Assembly (NCBI GenBank): GCA_963666415.2
Contig: CAXXPD010000003.1
Location: forward strand, 3,534,001 to 3,598,000
Length of the DNA: 64,000 nucleotides
Direction of reading: 5' to 3'
DNA from: Bin87 sp963666415
GTDB taxonomy: Bacteria > Chloroflexota > Dehalococcoidia > Lucifugimonadales > UBA3495
Numbering within the stretch: the stretch's first letter is position 1; every line of letters starts with the position of its first letter. A model generated the notes under the pieces. That model searched no databases, had not been told where the DNA came from, and saw only the letters and a program-made list of their open reading frames with translations. Both the position numbers and the translations under genes were made by a program. Shown in pieces: positions 34,528 to 44,836 of the stretch.

Positions 34528-35376
34528 TTACACTGCGCCGGCCGCGATGGCGGCGGGTTCCGGAATTTCGGCCACGCCACAGAAGACTTCGTAGTCGATG
34601 AGTTCGGTGACGGTGGGGTTGTCGCCGCAGAGCGGGCAGTTGGGGTTGCGCCGCAAACGCACTTCGCGGAACTGCATACTCAGGGCGTCGATAACCAGCA
34701 GCCGGGAGGACAGGCTCTCGCCGATGCCGAGAATGTACTTCAGGGCTTCGGTGGCCTGAATTGAACCGACCAGCCCGGTCAGTGCGCCCAGGACGCCGGC
34801 TTCGGCGCAGTTGGGCACCATGCCGGGAGGCGGTGGGGCCGGGAACAGGCAGCGGTAGCAGCCCTCGCCCGGCAGGAACACGGTAGCCTGGCCGTCGAAG
34901 ATGAGGATGCTGCCGTCGATCAACGGTTTGTTGAGCAGATAGCAGGCGTCGTTTACCAGGTAGCGCGTGGCGAAGTTGTCGGCGCCGTTGACGACGATGT
35001 CGTACTGTCCGATGATGTCGAAGGCGTTTTCCGAGGTGAGCCAGGTTTCGTGGAGCACCACCTCGACTTCGGGGTTGTACGAAAGGATGTTGTCCTTGGC
35101 CGACTGCACCTTGGGGCGACCCACGTCGGGCGTATGGTGCAAAATCTGCCGCTGCAGGTTGGAAAGCTCCACAACGTCGAAATCGACGATGCCGATTTTG
35201 CCGACGCCGGCCAGCGACAGGTATACGGCGGAGGGGGAGCCGAGGCCGCCAGCCCCGATAATCAGCGCGCTGGATTCCATCATCTTGCGTTGGCCGGCGC
35301 TGCCCACATCCTGCATGATGATGTGTCGGCTGTAGCGTTTGACCTGATCTGGGGTCAAGCGAAGGGGTTGGACCAT
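34528..35376 (-). CDS. moeB: MoeB/ThiF-type adenylyltransferase (sulfur-carrier activating)
   Basis: 282 residues. Adenylates the C-terminal glycine of a ubiquitin-like sulfur carrier. RYSRHIIMQDVGSAGQRKMM is the family N-terminus; the nucleotide-binding loop is SALIIGAGGLGSPSAVYLSL near residue 40; IVDFDVVELSNLQRQILH follows. GADNFATRYLVNDACYLLNK and the zinc ligands CYRCLFP and CPLCG are present. There is no rhodanese domain. GGGAGG precedes the start. Next to cysM, it probably activates the carrier that gives sulfur to CysM; a role in molybdopterin or thiamine synthesis cannot be excluded. Confidence 0.9.
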   Translation of the reverse strand: MVQPLRLTPDQVKRYSRHIIMQDVGSAGQRKMMESSALIIGAGGLGSPSAVYLSLAGVGKIGIVDFDVVELSNLQRQILHHTPDVGRPKVQSAKDNILSYNPEVEVVLHETWLTSENAFDIIGQYDIVVNGADNFATRYLVNDACYLLNKPLIDGSILIFDGQATVFLPGEGCYRCLFPAPPPPGMVPNCAEAGVLGALTGLVGSIQATEALKYILGIGESLSSRLLVIDALSMQFREVRLRRNPNCPLCGDNPTVTELIDYEVFCGVAEIPEPAAIAAGAV

Positions 35377-35590
35377 TTCGGATTCCTCCCGGTTGGCGGT
35401 TCTTGGGTTGCGGATAGCGGCCGTGCCTTGGGAACGGTGCGGGCCGTTGCTACAAAGAAAAACCCGAGCCCCAAACCGTCAGGCGGTAATTGCTGGGCGC
35501 AGGCGGGGCGAGCGTTGATCCGTCCGCCACCTATTTGGAGGGACAGGCGCAGTTGCAAAATGGCGGTTGCTGGAGCAGCATTTCGCCGTC

Positions 35591-35620
35591 AGTTTATCGC
35601 CGGAATTTCGGAGTTGTCAA
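35591..35620 (-). promoter_or_regulatory. moeB-cysM promoter with operator-like palindrome
   Basis: Minus strand TTGACA (35620-35615), 18-bp spacer, TAAACT (35596-35591). The spacer contains CCGAAATTCCGG (35611-35600), palindromic except for one pair, placed where an Rrf2 repressor encoded just upstream could bind. A leader of about 215 bp follows. Confidence 0.5.
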
Positions 35621-35638
35621 GCAGACCTGCCCTGGTGA

Positions 35639-36109
35639 CTAAACGGGAACCGGCGGTTCGGCGGGCTGCAATGCTTCCCTCCGGTCTGCTGCGTCGATGA
35701 GGGCACTTTGGCGCTCCGCGAGGTGGCTCAGCGTGGTGGCTTCCAGCACCTGCTGGATGGAGTCCTCAACAGATTGCCAGATTTCTTTCTGGGCGCATGA
35801 ATCGGCAAACATGCAATCGGTGGGGAGCGTCAGGCAATCCAGTGGTGAAGCGTTGCCGTCCAGCTCCTGCATGATGTCATACAGGTTGATGTCAGAGGGG
35901 ATACGTGCGAGCAGGTGCCCGCCCTGCGGCCCGCGGCGGCTGTGGACGAATCCACTCTTGTTCAATGTGGACATGAGGCGTTCCAGATACGGCTCTGGAA
36001 TACCCTGCCGGTAGGCGATGGTCGCGGTCTGCACCGGGACATCGCCGTAGTGCATGGCCAACTCAACCAACGCACGGACGCCGTAGTCAACTTTCATGGG
36101 GATGCGCAC
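35639..36109 (-). CDS. Rrf2 family transcriptional regulator with three-cysteine cluster
   Basis: 156 residues. GTG 36109 is preferred: GGAGG lies 7 bases upstream, whereas the ATG four codons later is 19 away. The winged helix has MKVDYGVRALVELAMHYG, RQGIPEPYLERLMSTLNKSG and the wing RRGPQGGHLLARIPSDINLY. Three cysteines at CLTLPTDCMFADSC near residue 93 resemble the iron-sulfur ligands of IscR, though the first gap is six residues, not five. Located immediately upstream of moeB-cysM; likely controls them in response to Fe-S or cysteine status, like IscR or CymR. That role is inferred. Confidence 0.85.
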   Translation of the reverse strand: MRIPMKVDYGVRALVELAMHYGDVPVQTATIAYRQGIPEPYLERLMSTLNKSGFVHSRRGPQGGHLLARIPSDINLYDIMQELDGNASPLDCLTLPTDCMFADSCAQKEIWQSVEDSIQQVLEATTLSHLAERQSALIDAADRREALQPAEPPVPV

Positions 36110-36176
36110 ACCGCCACCTCCGTCTGGTTGAGATTATAACCGTTCCGCCCGAGTATGCCAACCACGCTGGCGACAA

Positions 36177-37611
36177 GTAACAGTTCAGACTTGGTGAGGT
36201 GAATTGGCCGAAGACGGGTTGCCGAACGCTGGCACGGGTGGCGGTGGTTATGTCATATACAGGGCATGGATACTGAAGTGGACCTGACCACCGTCGACCG
36301 CGCTGTCCTCATTGCCATCATCGCCGAGTTACAGGCGGTGATTGAGCGGTTGCAGCGGCGGATTGCCGAACTGGAAGGCCAGGCGAAACCGGGCGGCCCG
36401 CTCCGAATGCCCGGCCTCAAGGCGAAATCGGGCCGGAAGCCCCCAGCGCAGCCGGGGCCCCGCAAGCAGCGACGCCACGGCTTCGCCCGCCCGCGCATGA
36501 CACCGACCCACCGGGTGGAGCACGTGATGGAGAACTGTCCCGATTGCGGCGCCCACCGGTCCGGCGGCTGGATCCAGCGCACTCGGGAGGTCATCGAGCT
36601 GCCGGTGGTTCCCGCGCAAGTCACCGAGCACGTCTACATTGCTCGGACTTGCCCGGCCTGCCGACGGCGCTGCACACCTCCGGCGGAACTGGGCGGCGTG
36701 GTCTTGGGTCAGCAGCGCCTCGGCGTCAACCTGCTCAGCCTGATCGCCACGCTGCGGGAAGAGGGGCGGCTGCCCATCCGCAGCGTCCAGTGGTATCTGG
36801 ACACCGTGCACCAGTTGCGCCTCAGCGTGGGGGCCATCGTGAGCGCCATCCATCGCACGGCGCAGCGGGCCCAACCGGCAGTGGCCGCGATCCTGGACCG
36901 CATCCGCGCCAGCCCAGTGGTCCACGCCGACGAAACCGGCTGGCGTCAGAGCGGGGCCAACGGCTACGTGTGGACTTTCAGCACCCCCACCGAGCGCTAC
37001 TTCCTGCGGCGGGGTCGGGGCAAAACAGTCGTGGACGAGGCGCTGAGCGATGCTTTCTCCGGAGTATTGGTCAGCGATTTCTACGCCGCCTACCACCATT
37101 ATGACGGCCCCAAGCAGCGGTGCTGGGCCCACCTGCTGCGGGACATCCACGACGACCTGCGCACCCTCTACCCCGATGCTGCGCCACTGGCCAGGTGGGC
37201 CGACGCCGTCCACGGGATTTACGACCGGGCCAAAGCCTGCACTCATCCCCAGGCCAAGCGGCGGCGCACCGCCCAACTGGCCCTGGAACGACAACTGCTG
37301 GCCCTCGGCCAGCCTTTCCGGCACGACCCGTCGGCAACCCAGGCCAAGCTGTGCCGACGCATCGAGCGCCACATCAAGGAACTCTTCGTCTTCGTGGCCG
37401 AACCGGACGTGCCTTCAGACAACAACGCTGCCGAACGCAGCCTGCGCCATCTGGTCATCAGCCGCAAGATCAGCGGCGGCACCCGCTCGGAGCAGGGCAC
37501 CGAGCGCAAGATGACGCTGGCATCCATCTTCGGCACCTGGCGCGCCCAGGGTCTAAATCCTCTCGCCGCCTGCCGTCAGCTGCTCGTTTCCCCTCTACTC
37601 TGAACTGTTAC
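36177..37611 (+). mobile_element. IS66-family (ISBst12-type) element, complete copy
   Basis: 1,435 bp, ends GTAACAGTTCAGACTTGG and TGAACTGTTAC, flanked by an 8-bp duplication GGCGACAA (36169-36176, 37612-37619). Confidence 0.95.
36266..37603 (+). CDS. IS66-family transposase (TnpC-like)
   Basis: 445 residues, closely related to the protein at 19354 but with a shorter coiled coil (IIAELQAVIERLQRRIAELE) and differences near the C-terminus (RAKACTHPQAKRRRTAQLAL). Zinc-finger region CPDCGAHRSGG and CPACRRRC. DDE domain with VVHADETGWRQ, VLVSDFYAAYHHYD and SDNNAAERSLRHLVISRK. No interruption, and target repeats intact. Confidence 0.93.
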   Translation: MDTEVDLTTVDRAVLIAIIAELQAVIERLQRRIAELEGQAKPGGPLRMPGLKAKSGRKPPAQPGPRKQRRHGFARPRMTPTHRVEHVMENCPDCGAHRSGGWIQRTREVIELPVVPAQVTEHVYIARTCPACRRRCTPPAELGGVVLGQQRLGVNLLSLIATLREEGRLPIRSVQWYLDTVHQLRLSVGAIVSAIHRTAQRAQPAVAAILDRIRASPVVHADETGWRQSGANGYVWTFSTPTERYFLRRGRGKTVVDEALSDAFSGVLVSDFYAAYHHYDGPKQRCWAHLLRDIHDDLRTLYPDAAPLARWADAVHGIYDRAKACTHPQAKRRRTAQLALERQLLALGQPFRHDPSATQAKLCRRIERHIKELFVFVAEPDVPSDNNAAERSLRHLVISRKISGGTRSEQGTERKMTLASIFGTWRAQGLNPLAACRQLLVSPLL

Positions 37612-37641
37612 GGCGACAATGCGACTTTCGCAGCCGGACGG

Positions 37642-38070
37642 TTAGTCAGAATCGGTAGATGGAGTGGAGGGACGGGCGAAAACCGTCATATAGGTACCGA
37701 TGCCGGTGGCGATTAAAGTCCCGTCAGCGCCGAATATCTCCATATCGCCCACGATGATACGACCGCCGCGATTCTTGATGGCACTGCGGGCCGTCAGCTC
37801 GCCGTCCCGGGCTGGTGCGATGAAGTTCAGTTTCAGTTCGATGGTTACCGCGTGCTCGCCCTCTTTTAACACAGAACGGCAGGCACGGAAGAAGGCGTAG
37901 TCCGCCAGGGCCACCAGGATGCCACCCTGCACGACGCCGGCCCGCTGCCGGTGCTTGTCCTCAACGGTCATGAACGCGGTGCCCACTCCATCCGCCGACT
38001 CGCCGGGGCGAATGCCCAGCAGCTCGGCGAAAGGGCCGTCCTGCCATTCCTGACTTCCCTGATAGCTCAT
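37642..38070 (-). CDS. PaaI/YigI-like hotdog-fold thioesterase
   Basis: 142 residues. RQRAGVVQGGILVALADYAF near residue 42 is the hotdog helix motif (family form N-x2-G-x2-HGG; here the histidine is glutamine), followed by AVTIELKLNFIAPARDGELT and VGDMEIFGADGTLIATGIGT. Family members hydrolyse acyl-CoA thioesters, often aromatic. The replaced histidine may change activity. The gene stands alone and its substrate is unknown. Confidence 0.8.
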   Translation of the reverse strand: MSYQGSQEWQDGPFAELLGIRPGESADGVGTAFMTVEDKHRQRAGVVQGGILVALADYAFFRACRSVLKEGEHAVTIELKLNFIAPARDGELTARSAIKNRGGRIIVGDMEIFGADGTLIATGIGTYMTVFARPSTPSTDSD

Positions 38071-38659
38071 TAGCGTTCACTCCATGCGGACACCGGCCAT
38101 GCGGACACCGGCAAGTCGCAACATTATACAGAGGATATGGACCGGAGACTGGGGGCGCGTTCACGGTCCAGGGCCTTTCGATTATCGGAACGTAGCGGCC
38201 AAAGGTGAGTTGGCGACAGCGTTGGTAGATACGGCTACGAGATTGCCACGCTGCGCTCGCAATGACATTAGGGGACAATTGAAAGACCCTGTTCACGGTC
38301 TCGCTAAACCAGCCCCATCCAGGGGTTGGGGTTAACGCGCAACCACTTTAATCTGTCATTGCGAGGAGCACAGCGACGCGGCAATCTCGTCGTCGTAGCG
38401 ACGGCGTTTCGCCGACGTGTGTTCAACCTCGCGGCGATTGCCACGCTACGCTCGCAATGACAATGCGGGTGCGCGTGAGGGGGGGTTGGGGTTCTGGTAT
38501 TTCGGTTGCGGCGACGGTTTGCACACCGGCCAGGGATCGGCGATTTGGACGGCAGCGTGTCAATGCAAAGGGTGTAGGCAGGGGCTATACTGGTAGTCGA
38601 CCTGCCTGATGGCGAGATGCGACGCTGTCCTGACCTACCCGAAATGACTGCGTGCCAAC
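38071..38659. repeat. Repeat-rich intergenic region
   Basis: Holds one diverged unit of the 133-bp repeat (38169-38291) and an inverted-repeat element (about 38358-38462) that begins TGTCATTGCGAGGAG and ends CTCGCAATGACA. The same element occurs at 63452-63582. The remaining 200 bp to 38659 show nothing recognisable. Confidence 0.75.
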
Positions 38660-39037
38660 ATGTTTAAAGGATTGTTGACGGCGTTGGCCGTAATGCTGGG
38701 GTGTACCGTGGCCCCGATTGCCCAGTTGCTGCTGGCGCCGTTCGGACCGTTCATTGGGGCCTATCTGGGAATGCGGTACGTGGACACGAAGGATGCCCGG
38801 TCTTTGGCGGTGGCGATCAGGTTCGGCATCTGGCTGGGCGCAGTTTCGGCGGTAATCCTGGTGGTTATTGCCCTCGCGATGATGCTCATTTTTGAGATGC
38901 CGGGCAAATATGTCGCACTGTTGTGGTCTGGGGTGGCGGTGTTTGCCGTGTACGTGGTTGGCATGGGTACGCTGGGAGCCCTGTACCGACTGATGAAAGC
39001 TCAGGCGGCTGTGTTGGCCGCGGCGGAGACCGAGTAA
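38660..39037 (+). CDS. Small membrane protein of unknown function
   Basis: 125 residues with four hydrophobic stretches: TALAVMLGCTVAPIAQLLLA (5-25), GPFIGAYLGMRYV (28-41), FGIWLGAVSAVILVVIALAM (54-76) and LWSGVAVFAVYVVGMGTLGA (87-107). The end is hydrophilic. No family recognised. Stops 2 bp before the larB ATG, so it begins the operon with larB, the flippase-like gene and the prenyltransferase. Confidence 0.65.
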   Translation: MFKGLLTALAVMLGCTVAPIAQLLLAPFGPFIGAYLGMRYVDTKDARSLAVAIRFGIWLGAVSAVILVVIALAMMLIFEMPGKYVALLWSGVAVFAVYVVGMGTLGALYRLMKAQAAVLAAAETE

Positions 39038-39039
39038 GA

Positions 39040-39831
39040 ATGGATGCTGCCGCGCTGCACCAGCTGCTGCAACGGGTGCGAGACGGCGACGAGTCCGTGG
39101 CCAACGCCGCTGCGATGCTGCGGGACTTGCCCTATCAGGATTTGGGGTACGCTCGGCTGGACCACCACCGTCCGCTGCGCACCGGTTGGCCGGAGGTGGT
39201 GCTGGGGGAGGGGAAAACACCCGACCAGATTGCGGGCATCGTGTCGGCCATGACGGGGCGCGGGCATCCCGTGCTGGTGACGCGGGCCCAGGCAGATGCC
39301 TACGCCGCGGTGGTGGCCGCCGTGCCCAACGCAGAGTACCGGGCGCTGGCCCGCTGCATCGTGGTTCCTGACGGCGAGGGACAATACCCCCAGCGGGACG
39401 GCGTGCTGATAGTTGCCGCCGGCACTGCCGACCTTCCGGTGGCTGAGGAGGCCACCGTAACCGCCGAGCTGATGGGCTGCCGAGTGCAGCGCATCAACGA
39501 CGTTGGTGTAGCGGGACTGCATCGGTTGCTGGCGCAACTGGAGTCGCTGCGGGCCGGAAGAATCATCGTGGTGGTGGCCGGCATGGAGGCGGCGCTGGCC
39601 AGCGTGGTGGCCGGCCTGGTGTCTGCGCCCGTCATCGCGGTGCCTACGAGCGTTGGCTACGGAGCGAGTTTTCAGGGGTTGGCGGCGTTGCTGGGGATGC
39701 TCAACGCCTGCGCCCCAGGGGTGTCGGTGGTGAATATAGACAACGGATTCGGCGCCGGCTACCTCGCCGCGCAGATCAACCTGATGCTGACGGCGCAACC
39801 GGCCACTGACGGGCAGCCAGCCGGTGAGTAG
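39040..39831 (+). CDS. larB: LarB, nickel-pincer cofactor biosynthesis carboxylase/hydrolase
   Basis: 263 residues from ATG 39040. LarB carboxylates nicotinic acid adenine dinucleotide in making the nickel-pincer nucleotide of lactate racemase-type enzymes. The signature LGYARLDHHRPLRTGWPEVV near residue 32 and LGEGKTPDQI are present, as are PVAEEATVTAELMGC and VAGMEAALASVVAGLVSAPV of the PurE-like core, then PTSVGYGASFQGLAALLGML. LarC, LarE and LarA are not in the window. Many genomes carry larB near unrelated genes, so the target enzyme is unknown. Confidence 0.92.
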   Translation: MDAAALHQLLQRVRDGDESVANAAAMLRDLPYQDLGYARLDHHRPLRTGWPEVVLGEGKTPDQIAGIVSAMTGRGHPVLVTRAQADAYAAVVAAVPNAEYRALARCIVVPDGEGQYPQRDGVLIVAAGTADLPVAEEATVTAELMGCRVQRINDVGVAGLHRLLAQLESLRAGRIIVVVAGMEAALASVVAGLVSAPVIAVPTSVGYGASFQGLAALLGMLNACAPGVSVVNIDNGFGAGYLAAQINLMLTAQPATDGQPAGE

Positions 39832-40795
39832 AAACCGATGGCTGTTGCTGGGCTTGCTGGCCGTCGGGGTGTTCGCGGGCCTGCTGGCCTATGGAGACGT
39901 CCGGCAGTTTGGGGCTTTGCTGGCTCGGTTCCCGCCCGTCTGGTTTGCGGCGGCAGCAGGATTGGCGGTGTTGAACTATGCGTTGCGCTACATCCGTTGG
40001 GCAATGTACCTGCGAGCGCTGAACATTCGGGTGCCGCACTCGGTGTGCCTCCTCGTGTTTGTGGCCGGGTTGGCGTTGTCGATCACTCCTGGCAAGGTGG
40101 GTGAGCTGCTGAAAAGCGTGTGGCTGAGCCAGCGAGCCGGCGTACCGGTCGCGCAATCCGCTCCCGCCGTCGTGATGGAGCGTCTTACCGATGTGGTTGC
40201 GGTTGGATTGCTGGCGTTGGTGGGTTTGGCGTTGCTGCCGCCCGCGGTTGGCATCGCGATTGGCGCAGTTCTGGCGGTGGTTTTGGTAGCGGGATTGCTG
40301 GCGGCATCGAAATACGGTCTGGCGGTGTTGCGGCTGCCCGTTTTGCGACGCTGGCATCAGCCGCTGTCGCAGTCGCAGGCCGGCGTGCGTCAGCTGATGG
40401 CTCCCCGGATGCTGGCGGCAGCGGTGGCGCTGGGAGCGCTGGCCTGGGCTGCGGAGGGCCTGGCGCTGTGGGTGATTGTGCTTGGCCTGGATGAGCAGTT
40501 GGCCCTGACGGTGGCCTTGCCCATTTCGGCGATAGCGGCGTTGGTGGGGGCGATTACCGCGCTGCCGGGTGGACTCATCGGGTTCGAGGGTAGCATGGTT
40601 GCGCTGCTGATTCAGGCTGGCATAACGGTGGCAGCTGCATCGGCGGCGACGCTGCTGACACGTTTGGCCACCCTTTGGCTGGCCGTTCTGGTGGGACTGC
40701 TGGGGTGGCTGTTGCTGACTCGGGTGGGTGCAGGCGTCTACACGCAGTCTCACGACGATCCCCATCCGGAACCCGTTGTGGCGGATGAGCCATGA
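39824..40795 (+). CDS. UPF0104 / lysylphosphatidylglycerol-synthase-type membrane protein
   Basis: 323 residues from GTG 39824, overlapping larB by 8 bp. About eight hydrophobic segments. Family features are LNYALRYIRWAMYLRALNI near residue 46, GLALSITPGKVGELLKSVWL near 82 (the conserved SxTPGKxGE) and PAVVMERLTDVVAVGLLALV near 106, and ALPGGLIGFEGSMVALLIQA near 245. The family includes the flippase domain of MprF, AglD and YbhN; it is thought to move lipids or polyprenyl-linked glycans. Pairing with the downstream UbiA-type gene suggests polyprenyl-lipid metabolism. Confidence 0.85.
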   Translation: MSRNRWLLLGLLAVGVFAGLLAYGDVRQFGALLARFPPVWFAAAAGLAVLNYALRYIRWAMYLRALNIRVPHSVCLLVFVAGLALSITPGKVGELLKSVWLSQRAGVPVAQSAPAVVMERLTDVVAVGLLALVGLALLPPAVGIAIGAVLAVVLVAGLLAASKYGLAVLRLPVLRRWHQPLSQSQAGVRQLMAPRMLAAAVALGALAWAAEGLALWVIVLGLDEQLALTVALPISAIAALVGAITALPGGLIGFEGSMVALLIQAGITVAAASAATLLTRLATLWLAVLVGLLGWLLLTRVGAGVYTQSHDDPHPEPVVADEP

Positions 40796-41688
40796 CCGGG
40801 CTGACGGGCTTGCTGAAGGCTTTGCGGCCTCGACAGTGGGTGAAAAACCTGTTGGTGTTTCTGCCGCTATTATTCGCCGTTGACCTGGTGTGGTCGGCGG
40901 ACGATTTGACAACGTTGTTGCCGCACCTGGGACGGTTGCTGGCGCTGGTTGCCGCGTTTTGCGCCGCCGCTTCCGCCGTGTACCTGCTGAACGACCTGGC
41001 CGACCGGGAGGCCGACCGTCAGCATCCGGTTAAACGCCTACGTCCCATTGCGTCGGGAGAGGTTCCCGCCTGGCTGGCGTTAGTGGGGACGCTGGCGCTG
41101 GCGTTGGTTGGTTTGGTGGTTATGTACTTTTTGGGATGGCCGCTCTTGTTGGCTGGATCGATCTACCTGGGCATCAATGTGGCGTATTCGGCGGGTTTAA
41201 AACGGGTAGCGCTGGTGGATGTGATGCTGGTGGCGAGTGGATACGTGCTACGGGCCGTGGCCGGCGCGTTGGCGGTGGGGGCGGCGCCGTCACCGTGGCT
41301 GTACGCCGTAACTGCCGCGGGAGCGCTATTCATAGTGGTGGGCCGGCGTTACGCCGAAGCGCGCCTCGCCGGAGATGAACCGTCGGAACAGCGGGGGACT
41401 TTGCAGCACTATGCCCCTCCGCTGGGCGGGCAATTGCTCACGTTGGCGGCGACGGCGGCGTTGGTCAGCTACGCTCTGTACACAGTAGAGGGCGAAAATC
41501 TACCGGCCAATAACGCCATGCTGCTGACGGTGCCGCTGGTCATCTTTGGGCTTTTTCGTTACCTGTATCTGCTGAACAACAGCCAGGACGCCGAATCGCC
41601 AGAGCTGCTGATGATGCGGGATGTGCCGCTGCTGGTGTCAATTGTGGCGTGGCTGGCAGTATCAGCCGGGGTGCTGTTGCTGAACTAA
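40792..41688 (+). CDS. UbiA-family prenyltransferase, decaprenyl-phosphate phosphoribosyltransferase-like
   Basis: 298 residues, overlapping the previous gene by ATGA. The N-terminal RPRQWVKNLLVFLPLLFAVD, first Asp-rich motif YLLNDLADREADRQHPVKRL (near 65) and RPIASGE, and second region LKRVALVDVMLVASGYVLRA (near 138) are those of the DPPR synthase branch (Rv3806c type), which transfers phosphoribose to decaprenyl phosphate for arabinan precursors. VVGRRYAEARL is the further conserved segment. Eight to nine membrane segments. Another polyprenyl acceptor is possible. Confidence 0.85.
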   Translation: MTGLTGLLKALRPRQWVKNLLVFLPLLFAVDLVWSADDLTTLLPHLGRLLALVAAFCAAASAVYLLNDLADREADRQHPVKRLRPIASGEVPAWLALVGTLALALVGLVVMYFLGWPLLLAGSIYLGINVAYSAGLKRVALVDVMLVASGYVLRAVAGALAVGAAPSPWLYAVTAAGALFIVVGRRYAEARLAGDEPSEQRGTLQHYAPPLGGQLLTLAATAALVSYALYTVEGENLPANNAMLLTVPLVIFGLFRYLYLLNNSQDAESPELLMMRDVPLLVSIVAWLAVSAGVLLLN

Positions 41689-41802
41689 GAGGGTGTCTAA
41701 AAAGCTGCTGGCGAGTCTCGGGGGAGAGGTGGAATAGCGGGGGAACGACCCCTCACCCCAGCCCTCTACCACAAGGGGAGAGGGAGTTTTTAGACACCCT
41801 CT
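41688..41802. repeat. Dispersed palindromic element (MITE-like), copy 2
   Basis: About 115 bp with 16-bp inverted ends AGAGGGTGTCTAAAAA and TTTTTAGACACCCTCT and the internal CCCTC...GAGGG hairpin. Starts at the last base of the prenyltransferase stop codon. The copy at 7622 has a decayed left end. No clear target duplication is seen. Confidence 0.75.
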
Positions 41803-41997
41803 AACCCTGCTACCCCGCCGGGGTTTTCACTGCCGCCCAGGAATTCACCGTTACCTTGACCACGGCGCGCCAATGCAAAAGGGAGTGCGGGCGATGTGGC
41901 GTAAAAATCGCCTCTCCCACCGGGAGGGGGTTTGGGGTGAGGGGAGCGAAGGTGCAATTCCGGCCTGAGCATTAGCGCCGGTTATGCAACGGTCGGC
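41803..41997. repeat. Intergenic stretch between convergent genes with CTCTCCC hairpin
   Basis: Contains CCTCTCCCACCGGGAGGGGG at about 41911 and little else. No gene seen. It separates the stops of the prenyltransferase and clpC genes. Confidence 0.45.
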
Positions 41998-44469
<2,472 letters not shown>

Positions 44470-44473
44470 TTCA

Positions 44474-44836
44474 TCACCTCCAGGTGGTATCTCTGGAAGC
44501 GGCGGTGTTGGGGGACCGGCTGGGCGGGCGCAACCGCTCCAGTTCGCCGGACAGCGTTGCAACCTGGCTTTCCAGTTCGCGTATGCGATCGATGAGTTTC
44601 AGGGCGACTTCGGCGCCGGCAAGATTGACGCCCATTTCGTCGGTGAATGCCTTGATGCGGCGGAGTCGTTCAATGTCGGCTATGGAATAGAGGCGTTGGC
44701 GTCCACCGGAGCGAGAAGGCAACACCAACCCCACGCGCTCGTAGTAGCGCAGGGTCTGGGCGTGCAGTCCCACCATGCGGGCGGCCACGCTGATAACGAA
44801 GCAGGGTTCGGTGGTCATCGTGTTTTCGGGTGTCAT
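44474..44836 (-). CDS. hspR: HspR, MerR-family heat-shock repressor
   Basis: 120 residues. The N-terminal MerR-type winged helix is CFVISVAARMVGLHAQTLRY, YERVGLVLPSRSGGRQRLYS and IADIERLRRIKAFTDEMGVN, then a coiled coil KLIDRIRELESQVATLSGEL. HspR represses dnaK/clpB-type operons by binding inverted repeats called HAIR, in Actinobacteria and related groups, and is released under heat stress. Its ATG overlaps the stop of dnaJ (TAATG), and clpC follows immediately. It most likely regulates this operon and perhaps hsp20. Confidence 0.93.
   Translation of the reverse strand: MTPENTMTTEPCFVISVAARMVGLHAQTLRYYERVGLVLPSRSGGRQRLYSIADIERLRRIKAFTDEMGVNLAGAEVALKLIDRIRELESQVATLSGELERLRPPSRSPNTAASRDTTWR

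Noticed and set aside
35377..35590. Riboswitch or T-box in the moeB-cysM leader
   Set aside because: No recognisable SAM, cobalamin, TPP or T-box core; only a T-rich tract after a GC-rich stretch.
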